Below, piece by piece: positions 43,468-51,924 of a stretch of DNA of 64,000 nucleotides. Origin of the DNA: JBBROS01 sp038229135 (lineage in GTDB: Bacteria; Pseudomonadota; Alphaproteobacteria; Acetobacterales; Acetobacteraceae); the NCBI GenBank assembly GCA_038229135.1, contig JBBROS010000001.1, positions 62,001 to 126,000 on the forward strand. Reading direction: 5' to 3'. The stretch's first letter is position 1. The number at the start of each line of letters is the position of its first letter. Made by a program: the position numbers and the translations under genes. Below the pieces are notes generated by a model. That model saw only the letters and a list, made by a program, of their open reading frames with translations. It was not told the origin of the DNA and made no database searches.

Positions 43468-45821
43468 CCCTCACCGTCTCCGACCGCCCCAACAGCTACA
43501 TCGGCCGCAGCGTCCCGCGCCCCAACGCCCGCCGCCTGCTGCGCGGCCAGGGCCGCTACGTGGACGACGTGGCGCTCCCCCGCATGCTCCACGCCGCCTT
43601 CGTCCGCAGCCCCTATGCACATGCCGCTATCGGCACCATCGACATCACTGCCGCCTCCGCCATGCCCGGCGTGCTGCGCGTGCTCACCGCCGCCGACCTG
43701 GCCCCGGTCTGCACGCCCTGGGTCGGCACCCTCGCCCACTTCACCGGTCTCCGCTCCGCCCCGCAGCACCCGCTCGCCCCCGACCGCGCCACCTGGCAAG
43801 GCGAGGCCGTCGCCATGGTGCTCGCCGCCACCCGCGCCCAGGCCGAGGATGCCGCGGCCCTCGTCCTCGTCGACTGGCAGGAGCTGCCCCCCCTCCCCGG
43901 CCCCGAAGCCGCGCTCGAAGCCCCCGCCCTCTTTCCCGAGCTCGGCAACAACCTCGCCTTCACCCGCGCGCTGGACGTGGGCGATGGCTCGGCGGCCTTC
44001 GCCGACCCCACCCATGTCGTCGTCGAGCAGCGCTTCCTCACCGGCCGCCACACCGGAGTCACCCTCGAGCCCCGCGCCATCCTCGCCGACTGGCGCGACG
44101 ATCAGCTCACCGTGCACATGAGCCACCAGGCCCCGCACATGATGAAGGAGATCTTCGCCCGGCACCTCGCCCTGCCCGAGACGCAGGTGCGGGTCGTGTG
44201 CGGCGACGTCGGCGGCAGCTTCGGCATCAAGGTCCACACCTATCCGGACGAGATGGCCGCCGTCGCCGCCGCCCGCCTGCTCGGCCGCCCGGTGAAGTTC
44301 GTCGCCGACCGCCTCGAAAGCTTCCTCACCGACATCCACTGCCGCGACCACCAGGTCGATGCCCGCCTCGCCGTGGCGCCCGACGGCACAATCCGCGCCC
44401 TCGAAATCGACGACCTCACCGGCATCGGCCCCTACTCCGTCTATCCCCGCACCTCCGCCGTCGAGGGCAACCAGGTCGTGAACCTCACCGGCAGCTGGTA
44501 TCGCGTGCCGGCCTACAAGGCCCGGCTCCGCGTGGCCCTCCAGACCCGCACGCCCACCTGCCAATATCGCGGCGTCGGCCACCCCATCGCGGTCGCCGTC
44601 ACCGAAGGCCTCATGGACCTCGCCGCCCACCGCCTCGGCCTCGACCCGGCCGAGATCCGCCGCCGCAACCTCATCGCCGACGACGCATACCCACACACCG
44701 CCCCATCCGGCCTCCGCTTCGAGAAGCTCAGCCTGCAGGCCAGCTTCGAGAAGCTGCTCACCCTCATGGACTACGACGGTCAGCGCCGCCTGCAGGCCAA
44801 GGCGCGGGCGGAGGGCCGGCACCTCGGCATCGGCCTCGCCTGCTTCGTCGAGCTCTCCAACCCCGGCCCGGCCTTCTACGGCATCGGCGGCGCCCCGATC
44901 AGCGCGCAGGACGGCTGCACCCTCCGGCTCGACCCGGGCGGCACCGTCACCGCCAGCATCAGCGTGACGGAGCAGGGCCAGGGCACCGAGGCCATCATCG
45001 CCCAGGTGGTGGCCGACCGCCTGAGCATCCCGCTCGAGCACGTCCGCATCGTGACCGGCGACACCGAGCGCACCCCCTACGGCGGCGGCACCTGGGCCAG
45101 CCGCGGCGCCGGCATCGGTGGCGAGGCGGCACTGCTGGCCGCCGGCGCGCTCGAGGCCAACATCCTCGAACTCGCCGCAGCCGTCCTGCAAACGACGCCC
45201 GACGCACTCCGCCTCGGCGACGGCCATGTCACCGATCCCGACGGCGCGCCCCGCATGGCCCTGTCGGACATCGGCCGCATCGCCTACTTCCGCGGCGACA
45301 CCCTCCCCCCCGGCGTGCAGCCCGAACTCACGGTTACGCGCCACTACATGCCCCGCGACTACCCCTTCGCCTTCACCAACGGCGCCCAGGCGAGCCTGGT
45401 GGAGCTGGACCCGGATACCGGGTTCGTAACCCTCCTGCGCCACTGGGTGGTGGAGGATTGCGGCACCATCCTCAACCCCATGCTCGTCGACGAACAGATC
45501 CGCGGCGGCGTCGCCCAAGGCATCGGCGCCGCCCTCTACGAGGAATGCCTCTACGACGAACACGGCCAACTCCAGACCGGCACCATGGCCGACTACCTGG
45601 TGCCAATGTTCGACTCGCTCCCAGACATCGATATCGCCCACATCGAGACCCGCACCGAAACCAGCACCCTGGGCGCAAAAGGCGCTGGCGAGGCCGGGAC
45701 CGCCGGCGCGCCTGCGGCCGTCATGAACGCCATCAACGACGCCCTCCGCCCCCTCGGCGCCCACATCGCCCAACAACCGGCAACCCCGGAGCGGATCCTG
45801 CGGGCGCTGGGCAAGGTGTGA
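43464..45821 (+). CDS. Molybdenum hydroxylase large, molybdopterin-binding subunit
   Basis: 785 residues, xanthine-dehydrogenase/aldehyde-oxidase family. Seen: SVPRPNARRLLRGQGRYVDD at the start, VCGDVGGSFGIK (245-256), QYRGVGHP (367-374) in place of the CSFR loop, and GAKGAGEAG with the conserved catalytic Glu at about 743. The missing AYxCSFR means it is not an aerobic CO dehydrogenase. With the monooxygenase and VOC genes it probably hydroxylates an N-heterocycle or oxidises an aldehyde/ketone. No signal peptide. Confidence 0.93.
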   Translation: MTLTVSDRPNSYIGRSVPRPNARRLLRGQGRYVDDVALPRMLHAAFVRSPYAHAAIGTIDITAASAMPGVLRVLTAADLAPVCTPWVGTLAHFTGLRSAPQHPLAPDRATWQGEAVAMVLAATRAQAEDAAALVLVDWQELPPLPGPEAALEAPALFPELGNNLAFTRALDVGDGSAAFADPTHVVVEQRFLTGRHTGVTLEPRAILADWRDDQLTVHMSHQAPHMMKEIFARHLALPETQVRVVCGDVGGSFGIKVHTYPDEMAAVAAARLLGRPVKFVADRLESFLTDIHCRDHQVDARLAVAPDGTIRALEIDDLTGIGPYSVYPRTSAVEGNQVVNLTGSWYRVPAYKARLRVALQTRTPTCQYRGVGHPIAVAVTEGLMDLAAHRLGLDPAEIRRRNLIADDAYPHTAPSGLRFEKLSLQASFEKLLTLMDYDGQRRLQAKARAEGRHLGIGLACFVELSNPGPAFYGIGGAPISAQDGCTLRLDPGGTVTASISVTEQGQGTEAIIAQVVADRLSIPLEHVRIVTGDTERTPYGGGTWASRGAGIGGEAALLAAGALEANILELAAAVLQTTPDALRLGDGHVTDPDGAPRMALSDIGRIAYFRGDTLPPGVQPELTVTRHYMPRDYPFAFTNGAQASLVELDPDTGFVTLLRHWVVEDCGTILNPMLVDEQIRGGVAQGIGAALYEECLYDEHGQLQTGTMADYLVPMFDSLPDIDIAHIETRTETSTLGAKGAGEAGTAGAPAAVMNAINDALRPLGAHIAQQPATPERILRALGKV

Positions 45822-45930
45822 ACCCGGATGTGACACCGGCGCGCTGCTCTCGGAAACACCCCTGTTCACCCCTGCTCCCGCACCGTAACGTCCCCCACAA
45901 CGCCGGAACGGCACCCGAGGAGGACGCCCC

Positions 45931-47130
45931 ATGCCCATCACCCGCCGCGCAACCCTGGCAGCGCCGCTCGCCGCCCTCGCCGCGCCCGCCGTGCTGCGCG
46001 CCCAGACGGGCCCCATCCGCATCGGCTTCCCCGTCCCGCTCACCGGCGCGTTCGGCGCCGAGGCACAGGACCAGGTGCGCGCCGCCCAGCTCGCCGTCGC
46101 GCAATTCAACGAGCGCGGCGGCCGAACCGCCGAGCTCCTCGTCCGCGACGACCGCCTCAACCCCGGCGAGGCCGCCACCCGCACCCTCGAGCTGATCGAG
46201 AAGGACCAGGCGCACGTGATCGTGGGTGGCCTGTCGGCCGCCGTGCAGCTCGCCATCAACCACGTGACGAAACAGCGCAAGGTGCTCTTCAACTCCATCA
46301 GCCAGTCCGACGCCATCGGTGAGGCGTCGGACTTCAGCCGTTACACTTTCCACGAGGCGCTGAACCCGCACATGACGGCCGGCGCCGTGGCCCGCTACGC
46401 CTTCCCCAAGTTCGGCAAGCGCGTCGCCTTCCTCACCGCCGACTACGCCTATGGCCACGAGATGGTCCGCGGCTTCACGACCGCCGGGAAGGCGCTCGGC
46501 ATCGAGGTGGTGGCCGACATCCGCCATCCCATCGGCGCCTCCGACTTCAGCACCCTGCTGCCCCGCATCCAGAGCCTGAAGCCAGACGTGCTCTGCATCT
46601 GCAACTTCGGGCGGGACCAGCAGGTCAGCATCAAGCAGGCCGCCGATTTCGGCCTCAAGCGCACGACCCAAATCGTCGCCCCGGTGCTGCTCTACACCGC
46701 CCGCGTCGGCGGCGGGGCCGACGCCTTCGCCGGCGTCATCGGCGGCACCAGCTACTACTGGAAGCTCGAGGACACGGTGCCCAGCGCCCGCGCCTTCAAC
46801 GACGCGTTCCGCAAGATGCACGCCGGCCGCACCCCGAGCGACTACGGCGCCCTCGGCTACGCCGGCGTCACCACCGTGCTCGAAGCCGTCCGCATCGCCG
46901 GCACCACGGACACGGAGCGCGTCGTCGACACCCTCGCCGCTCTCAAATACGATGCCTACAAGGGCCCCCAATACTACCGCGCCTGCGACCACCAATCGGT
47001 CCAGTCCGTGCTCATCATCCGCAGCAAGGACAAGCCGGCCGCCGGCGACGCGGACGTGTTCGAGATCGTCGGCCAGGACGGCCCGGACGAAGCCATGCTC
47101 CGCAGCTGCGGCGACCTCGGCCACGCATGA
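45931..47130 (+). CDS. Branched-chain-amino-acid-type ABC substrate-binding protein
   Basis: 399-residue periplasmic binding protein. Signal of twin-arginine style (ITRRATLAAPLAALAAPAVL, ending LRAQ). Mature start IRIGFPVPLTGAFGAEAQDQ is typical Peripla_BP_6, with IVGGLSAAVQLAINHV and DYAYGHEMVRGF. GAGGAG precedes the ATG at 45931. It begins the second liv operon, only 109 bases after the molybdenum hydroxylase, and so may bind the substrate of that enzyme (an aromatic or heterocyclic acid or amide). Differs from LivK at 3819. Confidence 0.92.
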   Translation: MPITRRATLAAPLAALAAPAVLRAQTGPIRIGFPVPLTGAFGAEAQDQVRAAQLAVAQFNERGGRTAELLVRDDRLNPGEAATRTLELIEKDQAHVIVGGLSAAVQLAINHVTKQRKVLFNSISQSDAIGEASDFSRYTFHEALNPHMTAGAVARYAFPKFGKRVAFLTADYAYGHEMVRGFTTAGKALGIEVVADIRHPIGASDFSTLLPRIQSLKPDVLCICNFGRDQQVSIKQAADFGLKRTTQIVAPVLLYTARVGGGADAFAGVIGGTSYYWKLEDTVPSARAFNDAFRKMHAGRTPSDYGALGYAGVTTVLEAVRIAGTTDTERVVDTLAALKYDAYKGPQYYRACDHQSVQSVLIIRSKDKPAAGDADVFEIVGQDGPDEAMLRSCGDLGHA

Positions 47131-47242
47131 CCGCTTGCTGCCCCTCTTCCCCTTGCGGGCTTGGGCTCCGGAGCGGACCAAGGGCGGGAGGAGGGGGAGC
47201 CAGGCGCAACGGCCCGCATCCAGCAGCGCGCACTCCCGACAT

Positions 47243-47332
47243 CCGTCATCGCGAGCGAAGCGCCGCGATCCAGGGGCAAAGCCGCGCGCCCGTCGGCCCC
47301 TGGATCGCCACGCCTTCGGCTCGCGATGACGG
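47243..47332. repeat. Large palindromic intergenic repeat (copy 2)
   Basis: Outer arms CCGTCATCGCGAGC (47243-47256) and GCTCGCGATGACGG (47319-47332) are perfect 14-base complements; inner arms GCGATCCAGGGGC (47265-47277) and GCCCCTGGATCGC (47296-47308) are perfect over 13. It lies between the second liv binding-protein gene and livH, as copy 1 does in the first liv operon. The remaining part of this 232-base gap holds a degenerate CTCTTCCCC/GGGAGGAGG hairpin near 47138-47195. Confidence 0.88.
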
Positions 47333-47362
47333 CGCGGCCATGGGACGGGACGCGCCCCGCCC

Positions 47363-48235
47363 ATGACCTACCCCCCAGACCTGCTCCTCCTGCAAGCCTT
47401 CACCGGCCTCGCCCTCGGGGCCGTGTACGTCCTGCTCGCCACGGGCCTCTCGCTCATCTTCGGCCTGCTCGGCGTGGTCAACTTCGCCCACGGCGCCTTC
47501 TATATGCTCGGCGCCTATGCCGGCCTGTTCCTGTTTGCCGCCACGGGCAATTTCTGGCTCTGCCTCGTCGGCGTCCCCCTCCTCGTCGGCGCCTGCGGCC
47601 TCGTGGTCCAGCGCACCCTGCTCCGCCCCCTCGAGGGCCGCGGCCCGGACGACCCGCTGCTCCTCACCTTCGGCCTGGCCGCCATCGTGGTCGAGCTCGT
47701 CCGCATGGGCTACGGCAAGCAAGCCCTGCCCTTCGACACACCGGACGCCCTGCAAGGCGCAGTCGACATCGGCGTCGGCTACTTTCCCCTGTACCGTCTC
47801 TTCGTCATCGCCGTCGCCGCCCTCGTCATGCTCGCCCTCTGGCTCCTCATCGAGCGCACCCGCGTGGGCCTCATCATCCGGAGCGCGGCGCGGGACCCGG
47901 TCATCGTCCGCGTGCTCGGCGTCGACGTGTCGCTCGTCTGGATGCTCGTCTTCGGCCTCGGCACCGCCATCGCGGGCCTGGCCGGGCTGCTGGCGGCGCC
48001 GCTGCAGGGCGCCTCCCCCGAGATGGGCGTGACGGTCCTCGCCGAGGCCTTCGTCGTCACCGTCGTCGGCGGCATGGGCAGCCTCGGCGGCGCCGTGGTG
48101 GCCGGGCTGCTCATCGGGGTCGTGGTCAGCCTCACCGGCCTGTTGGCGCCCGAGATGGCCAAGGTGTCGATGTTCGCCCTGATGGCCGTCGTGCTCATCC
48201 TGCGCCCTCAGGGCCTGTTCGGCCGCCCGGCTTGA
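47363..48235 (+). CDS. livH: LivH-type ABC permease (second system)
   Basis: 290 residues. GLALGAVYVLLATGLSLIFG and GVVNFAHGAFYMLGAYAGL are standard LivH start motifs; GMGSLGGAVVAGLLIGVV and VLILRPQGLFGRP close it. About eight membrane segments. It overlaps the next gene by 4 bases (TTGA). Partner of LivM at 48232. Confidence 0.94.
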   Translation: MTYPPDLLLLQAFTGLALGAVYVLLATGLSLIFGLLGVVNFAHGAFYMLGAYAGLFLFAATGNFWLCLVGVPLLVGACGLVVQRTLLRPLEGRGPDDPLLLTFGLAAIVVELVRMGYGKQALPFDTPDALQGAVDIGVGYFPLYRLFVIAVAALVMLALWLLIERTRVGLIIRSAARDPVIVRVLGVDVSLVWMLVFGLGTAIAGLAGLLAAPLQGASPEMGVTVLAEAFVVTVVGGMGSLGGAVVAGLLIGVVVSLTGLLAPEMAKVSMFALMAVVLILRPQGLFGRPA

Positions 48236-49200
48236 GCGACCTGGCTCTCACGCAGGCACCCGCCCTGCCCTGGCTGCGGCGCCACAAGGTGCTCGCCGGG
48301 TGCGCGGCGCTGCTCGTGCTCCCGCTCGCAGCACCCTACCCGGCGCTCGCCACCGACGTCATCGTCTGGGGCCTGTATGCGCTCGGCTTCAACCTGCTCT
48401 ATGGCGGTCTCGGCCTGCTCAGCTTCGGCCACGCGGCGCTCTTCGGCGGCGGCGCCTATGCGTGCGGCATCGTGCTCACCCGGGCGGGCCTGCCGCCCAC
48501 CCTCGCCCCCTGGGCCGCCATTGCCGCGGGGCCGCTCGCGGGGGCGGCCATCGCGCTGCTCATGGGCCTGCTCGCCACCCGCACCCGCGGCATCTACTTC
48601 GCCATGGTCACCCTCGCCCTCGCCCAATGCGCCTGGTTCGTCGCCTACCAATCCAGCGTCTGGACGGGCGGCGAGAACGGCCTGCGCGGCGTGAACCTCA
48701 CCACCGTCCCGCTCCCCGGCTTCAGCCTCGACTTCCTGCACCCGCTGAGCCGCTACTACCTCCTCGCCGCCATCGTCGCCGCTGCCCTGGCCGTGCTCGC
48801 CCGCATCGAGGCCAGCCCGTTCGGCGCCGCCATGGCCGCCGTGCGCGAGAACGAGGGCCGCGCCCGGGCCTGCGGCTACGATGTGGCCCGCATCCGCCTG
48901 CTCGGCTTCGTCCTGTCCGGCGGCTTCGCCGGGCTTGCCGGGGCGCTCTATGCGCTGAAGCTCGGCATCGTGCCCATCGAGGCCATGGACCTCCACGTCT
49001 CCGGCCAGGCCGTGATCATGACGCTGCTCGGCGGCGCCGGCACCTTCTTCGGCCCTTTCATCGGCGCCGCCCTGGTCGTGGTCATCGAGACCCAGCTCAG
49101 CGCCGTCACCGAGCACTGGCCCCTCCTGGTCGGCGCCCTCTTCGTCGCCTGCGTCCTGTTCTTCCCCCGCGGCGTCTGGGGCACCCTGGCGGCCCGATGA
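48232..49200 (+). CDS. livM: LivM-type ABC permease (second system)
   Basis: 322 residues. YALGFNLLYGGLGLLSFGHA, AVRENEGRARACGYDVARIR and GFVLSGGFAGLAGALYALKL are the LivM blocks, ending with FFPRGVWGTL. The TTG start at 48232 overlaps the livH stop as TTGA; there is no nearby ATG or GTG before the first membrane segment. The end overlaps livG by ATGA. Confidence 0.93.
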   Translation: MSDLALTQAPALPWLRRHKVLAGCAALLVLPLAAPYPALATDVIVWGLYALGFNLLYGGLGLLSFGHAALFGGGAYACGIVLTRAGLPPTLAPWAAIAAGPLAGAAIALLMGLLATRTRGIYFAMVTLALAQCAWFVAYQSSVWTGGENGLRGVNLTTVPLPGFSLDFLHPLSRYYLLAAIVAAALAVLARIEASPFGAAMAAVRENEGRARACGYDVARIRLLGFVLSGGFAGLAGALYALKLGIVPIEAMDLHVSGQAVIMTLLGGAGTFFGPFIGAALVVVIETQLSAVTEHWPLLVGALFVACVLFFPRGVWGTLAAR

Positions 49201-49943
49201 CATACGTTCTCGAGACACGCGGACTGACCAAGCGCTTCGGCGGCTTCACCGCGCTGAACGGCGTGTCCGTGGGCATCAAGGCGGGCGCGCTCACCGCCAT
49301 CATCGGCCCCAACGGCGCGGGCAAGAGCACGTTCTTCAACCTCATCACCGGTGCCCTGGCCCCCAGCGCCGGCCAGGTGCTGTTCGAGGGTGCGGACATC
49401 ACCGGCACCCCGCAGCATCGCTGGGCCGGGCTGGGCATCGCCAAGTCCTTCCAGATCACCAACGTCTTCCCGCGCCTCACCGCGCTCGAGAACGTCCGCG
49501 TCGCTGCCCAGGCCCGGCTTACGCGGTTCGACCCCTGGCGCGCGCGCGCCCGCCTGACAGCCCTCGTCGACGAGGCCCACGCCCTCCTCGCCACCGTCGG
49601 CCTCCGCCACCGAGCGGAGGCCGAGGCCGCCACCCTCGCCCATGGCGAACAGCGCGCCCTCGAGATCGCCATCGCACTCGCCGCCCGGCCCCGCCTCCTG
49701 CTCATGGACGAGCCCACCGCCGGCATGTCCCCCGAAGAGACCCGCACCATCATGGACCTGGTGCTCCGGCTCACCACCGAGCGCACCGTCGTGCTGGTGG
49801 AACACAAGATGAAGCTCGTCATGGGCGTCAGCGACCGCCTCCTGGTGCTGCACCACGGCGAGCTGCTGGCCGAGGGCACGCCGGACGACATCCGCGCCAA
49901 CGCCGAAGTCCGCCGCGTCTATCTCGGGAGCCGCGCCGCCTGA
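49197..49943 (+). CDS. livG: LivG-type ABC transporter ATPase (second system)
   Basis: 248 residues. Walker A IGPNGAGKSTFFNL, signature region LAHGEQRALEIAIALA, Walker B LLLMDEPTAGMSPEE and switch His VLVEHKMKLVMG are all intact; FQITNVFPRLTALENV is the LivG Q-loop block. Overlaps livM by ATGA and livF by one base (TGATG). Confidence 0.95.
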   Translation: MTYVLETRGLTKRFGGFTALNGVSVGIKAGALTAIIGPNGAGKSTFFNLITGALAPSAGQVLFEGADITGTPQHRWAGLGIAKSFQITNVFPRLTALENVRVAAQARLTRFDPWRARARLTALVDEAHALLATVGLRHRAEAEAATLAHGEQRALEIAIALAARPRLLLMDEPTAGMSPEETRTIMDLVLRLTTERTVVLVEHKMKLVMGVSDRLLVLHHGELLAEGTPDDIRANAEVRRVYLGSRAA

Positions 49944-50647
49944 TGCTCGCCCTGCACGACCTCCACGCCTGGTACGGCACCAGCCACGCCCTGCAAGGCG
50001 TCAGCCTCGAGGTGGCCCGGGGTGAGATCGTCTGCCTTGTCGGCCGCAACGGCGCCGGCAAGACGACAACGCTCAAGGCCGTCATGGGCCTCATGCGCCG
50101 TACCCGCGGCACGGCCAACTTCGACGGCACGGACCTCCTCCGCCTCCCACCCCACGCCCGCTATCGCATGGGCCTCGCCTACGTCCCCGAGGAGCGCCGC
50201 ATCGTCCCCGGCCTCACCGTCCGCGAGAACCTGGCCCTCGGCCTCCTCGCCAGCCCGGCGCGCCACGACGAAGCCCGTATCGTCGCCCGCCTCGCCGAGA
50301 CCTTCCCCCGCCTGGCCGAACGCCTCCGCCAGGACGCAACCACCCTCTCCGGCGGCGAACAGCAGATGCTCGCCATCGCCCGCGCCATGGCCGCCAACCC
50401 CCGCCTGCTCATGCTGGACGAGCCGAGCGAAGGCATCATGCCCGTGCTCGTCGACGAGATGTTCTCCCTCTTCACCCGCCTCCGCAACGAAGGCACGACG
50501 ATCCTGCTCGTCGAGCAGAACGTGGAACTCGCGCTGGCCATCGCCGACCGCGCCTACGTGCTGGACCAAGGCACAATCGCCCACACCAGCACCGCCGCCG
50601 CCATGCTCGCCGACCCGGCCGTGGTCGAGCGCTACTGCTCGGTCTGA
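49943..50647 (+). CDS. livF: LivF-type ABC transporter ATPase (second system)
   Basis: 234 residues. Walker A VGRNGAGKTTTLKAVMG with the normal Lys, signature LSGGEQQMLAIARAM, Walker B LLMLDEPSEGIMP and VEQNVELALAIADR. VPEERRIVPGLTVRENL is the LivF Q-loop region. Last gene of the second liv operon; the convergent DUF2147 gene ends 19 bases away with no clear terminator between. Confidence 0.95.
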   Translation: MLALHDLHAWYGTSHALQGVSLEVARGEIVCLVGRNGAGKTTTLKAVMGLMRRTRGTANFDGTDLLRLPPHARYRMGLAYVPEERRIVPGLTVRENLALGLLASPARHDEARIVARLAETFPRLAERLRQDATTLSGGEQQMLAIARAMAANPRLLMLDEPSEGIMPVLVDEMFSLFTRLRNEGTTILLVEQNVELALAIADRAYVLDQGTIAHTSTAAAMLADPAVVERYCSV

Positions 50648-50666
50648 CTGCCGCAGCCCTGGCGCA

Positions 50667-51110
50667 CTATTCCGCCCTGAGCCAAGTCTGGCTGCGTCCG
50701 ACGAGGCCGCCCAGGACGGAGCCACGCACGACCAGTTGCCGCCCGCCCTCGGCCAACCGGGCCGACGCGCGATAGACCGAGCCGCTCTCGGGGTCCAGGA
50801 TCTCGCCCCTGCCCCAGCTCCCCTCGCCATCCCGGCGCAGCCCGCGCACGATGTCGAGCCCCACCAGCGGCTTGCCCTTGCGGTCGTCCTCGCACTTGTC
50901 GCAGACCCGCCCAGCCGCCGCCGGGTCGAACAGGCGCTCGATACGGCCGTAGAACGCGCCGTTGGCCTCGAAGATGCGGACCAGCGCCCGCTCCCGGCCG
51001 GTCTTGTCGTCCACCGTCCGCCACAGGCCCATGGCCGAGTCCATGGCCCCCTGCGCCCGGACCGGGGCGGCCGCCAAGGTCAGCGCAAGCACGAGAAGGG
51101 CCGTCTTCAT
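50667..51110 (-). CDS. DUF2147 family exported protein
   Basis: 147 residues. Sec signal 1-19 (TALLVLALTLAAAPVRAQ). The DUF2147 lipocalin-like core is visible: GLWRTVDDKTGRERALVRIF, NGAFYGRIERLFDP, then a Cys pair VCDKCEDDRKGKPLVGLDIV and GRGEILDPESGSVYRASARL. Members are small periplasmic proteins of unknown role. The ATG overlaps the fdhD stop by 4 bases, so it is in the fdhD operon, an unusual partner. Confidence 0.88.
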   Translation of the reverse strand: MKTALLVLALTLAAAPVRAQGAMDSAMGLWRTVDDKTGRERALVRIFEANGAFYGRIERLFDPAAAGRVCDKCEDDRKGKPLVGLDIVRGLRRDGEGSWGRGEILDPESGSVYRASARLAEGGRQLVVRGSVLGGLVGRSQTWLRAE

Positions 51111-51874
51111 GGCCGGACCTCGCCGCAGAACACCTCGAACCCGTCGCCCCGCGCGACCCCCACCAGCGTCATCCCCGCCGCCTCCGCCATGCGCACCGCA
51201 AGCGTCGTCGGCGCCGAGATCGCCACGAGCGTGCCAGCCCCCATCCGCGCCGCCTTCTGCACGAGCTCCACCGAGACCCGGCTCGTCAACACCACCACTG
51301 CGTCCGCCGCACCCCGACCCGCCCGCGCCAACGCGCCCGCGAGCTTGTCCAGCGCGTTGTGCCGCCCGACATCCTCCCGGGCCGCCACCAACCCCTCGCC
51401 CGGCGTCCAAAGCCCGGCCGCATGCACAGCCCGCGTCTCCGCCCCCAGGCGCTGCGCCGGCTCCAGCGACGCCATCGCCGCCATGACCTGCTCCGGAGCG
51501 AACCGCAGCCGCGTGCCAACCGCACCAGGCGCCCGCGCCGCCTCCTCCAGGCTCTCGATCCCGCACAGACCGCACCCGGCCGGCCCCGCCATCCGCCGCC
51601 GCCGCGCCTCCAGCCGCTCCCGGCACCGCTCGGCCAGCCAGATCCGCAGCACCACCCCCTCGGCCTGCGGCGCGACCTCGAACTCCTCGACATCCTCGGA
51701 GCCCTCGACAAAGCCTTCCGTCAGGCTGAACCCCAGGGCAAAATCCTCGAGGTCCAACGGCGACGCCATCATCACCGCATGCGCCGAACCATTGTAGCTG
51801 AACGCGACCGGAACCTCCTCGGCCACGGCCCGCGTGCCCGCGCTCCATCCCCCGCCGGGGCCGCCCCGCCACAC
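51107..51874 (-). CDS. fdhD: Formate dehydrogenase accessory sulfurtransferase FdhD
   Basis: 255 residues from GTG 51874. FdhD carries sulfur from IscS to the molybdenum cofactor of formate dehydrogenase. Blocks: AVAEEVPVAFSYNGSAHAVM, ASPLDLEDFALGFSLTEGF, the Cys motif GCGLCGIESLEE, AREDVGRHNALDKLAGAL and LTSRVSVELVQKAARMG. All essential parts are present. The family usually has about 15-20 residues before VWRGG, and the only in-frame candidate upstream is a CTG at 51928 overlapping the oxidoreductase stop (CTGA), so the true start is uncertain. Confidence 0.9.
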   Translation of the reverse strand: MWRGGPGGGWSAGTRAVAEEVPVAFSYNGSAHAVMMASPLDLEDFALGFSLTEGFVEGSEDVEEFEVAPQAEGVVLRIWLAERCRERLEARRRRMAGPAGCGLCGIESLEEAARAPGAVGTRLRFAPEQVMAAMASLEPAQRLGAETRAVHAAGLWTPGEGLVAAREDVGRHNALDKLAGALARAGRGAADAVVVLTSRVSVELVQKAARMGAGTLVAISAPTTLAVRMAEAAGMTLVGVARGDGFEVFCGEVRP

Positions 51875-51924
51875 GTCGCGCTGCAGGCGGACGAAGCCGG
51901 GTCCGGGAACGGAAGGGAACGCGT

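Noticed and set aside
43464..45821. Aerobic carbon monoxide dehydrogenase (coxMSL order)
   Set aside because: The AYxCSFR active-site loop is absent (QYRGVGHP instead) and there are no coxD/E/F maturation genes; the general xanthine-dehydrogenase family is the safe call.
43392..46316. 974-codon open frame on the minus strand across the molybdenum hydroxylase large subunit
   Set aside because: Antisense to a gene with diagnostic motifs. The product shows no family pattern.
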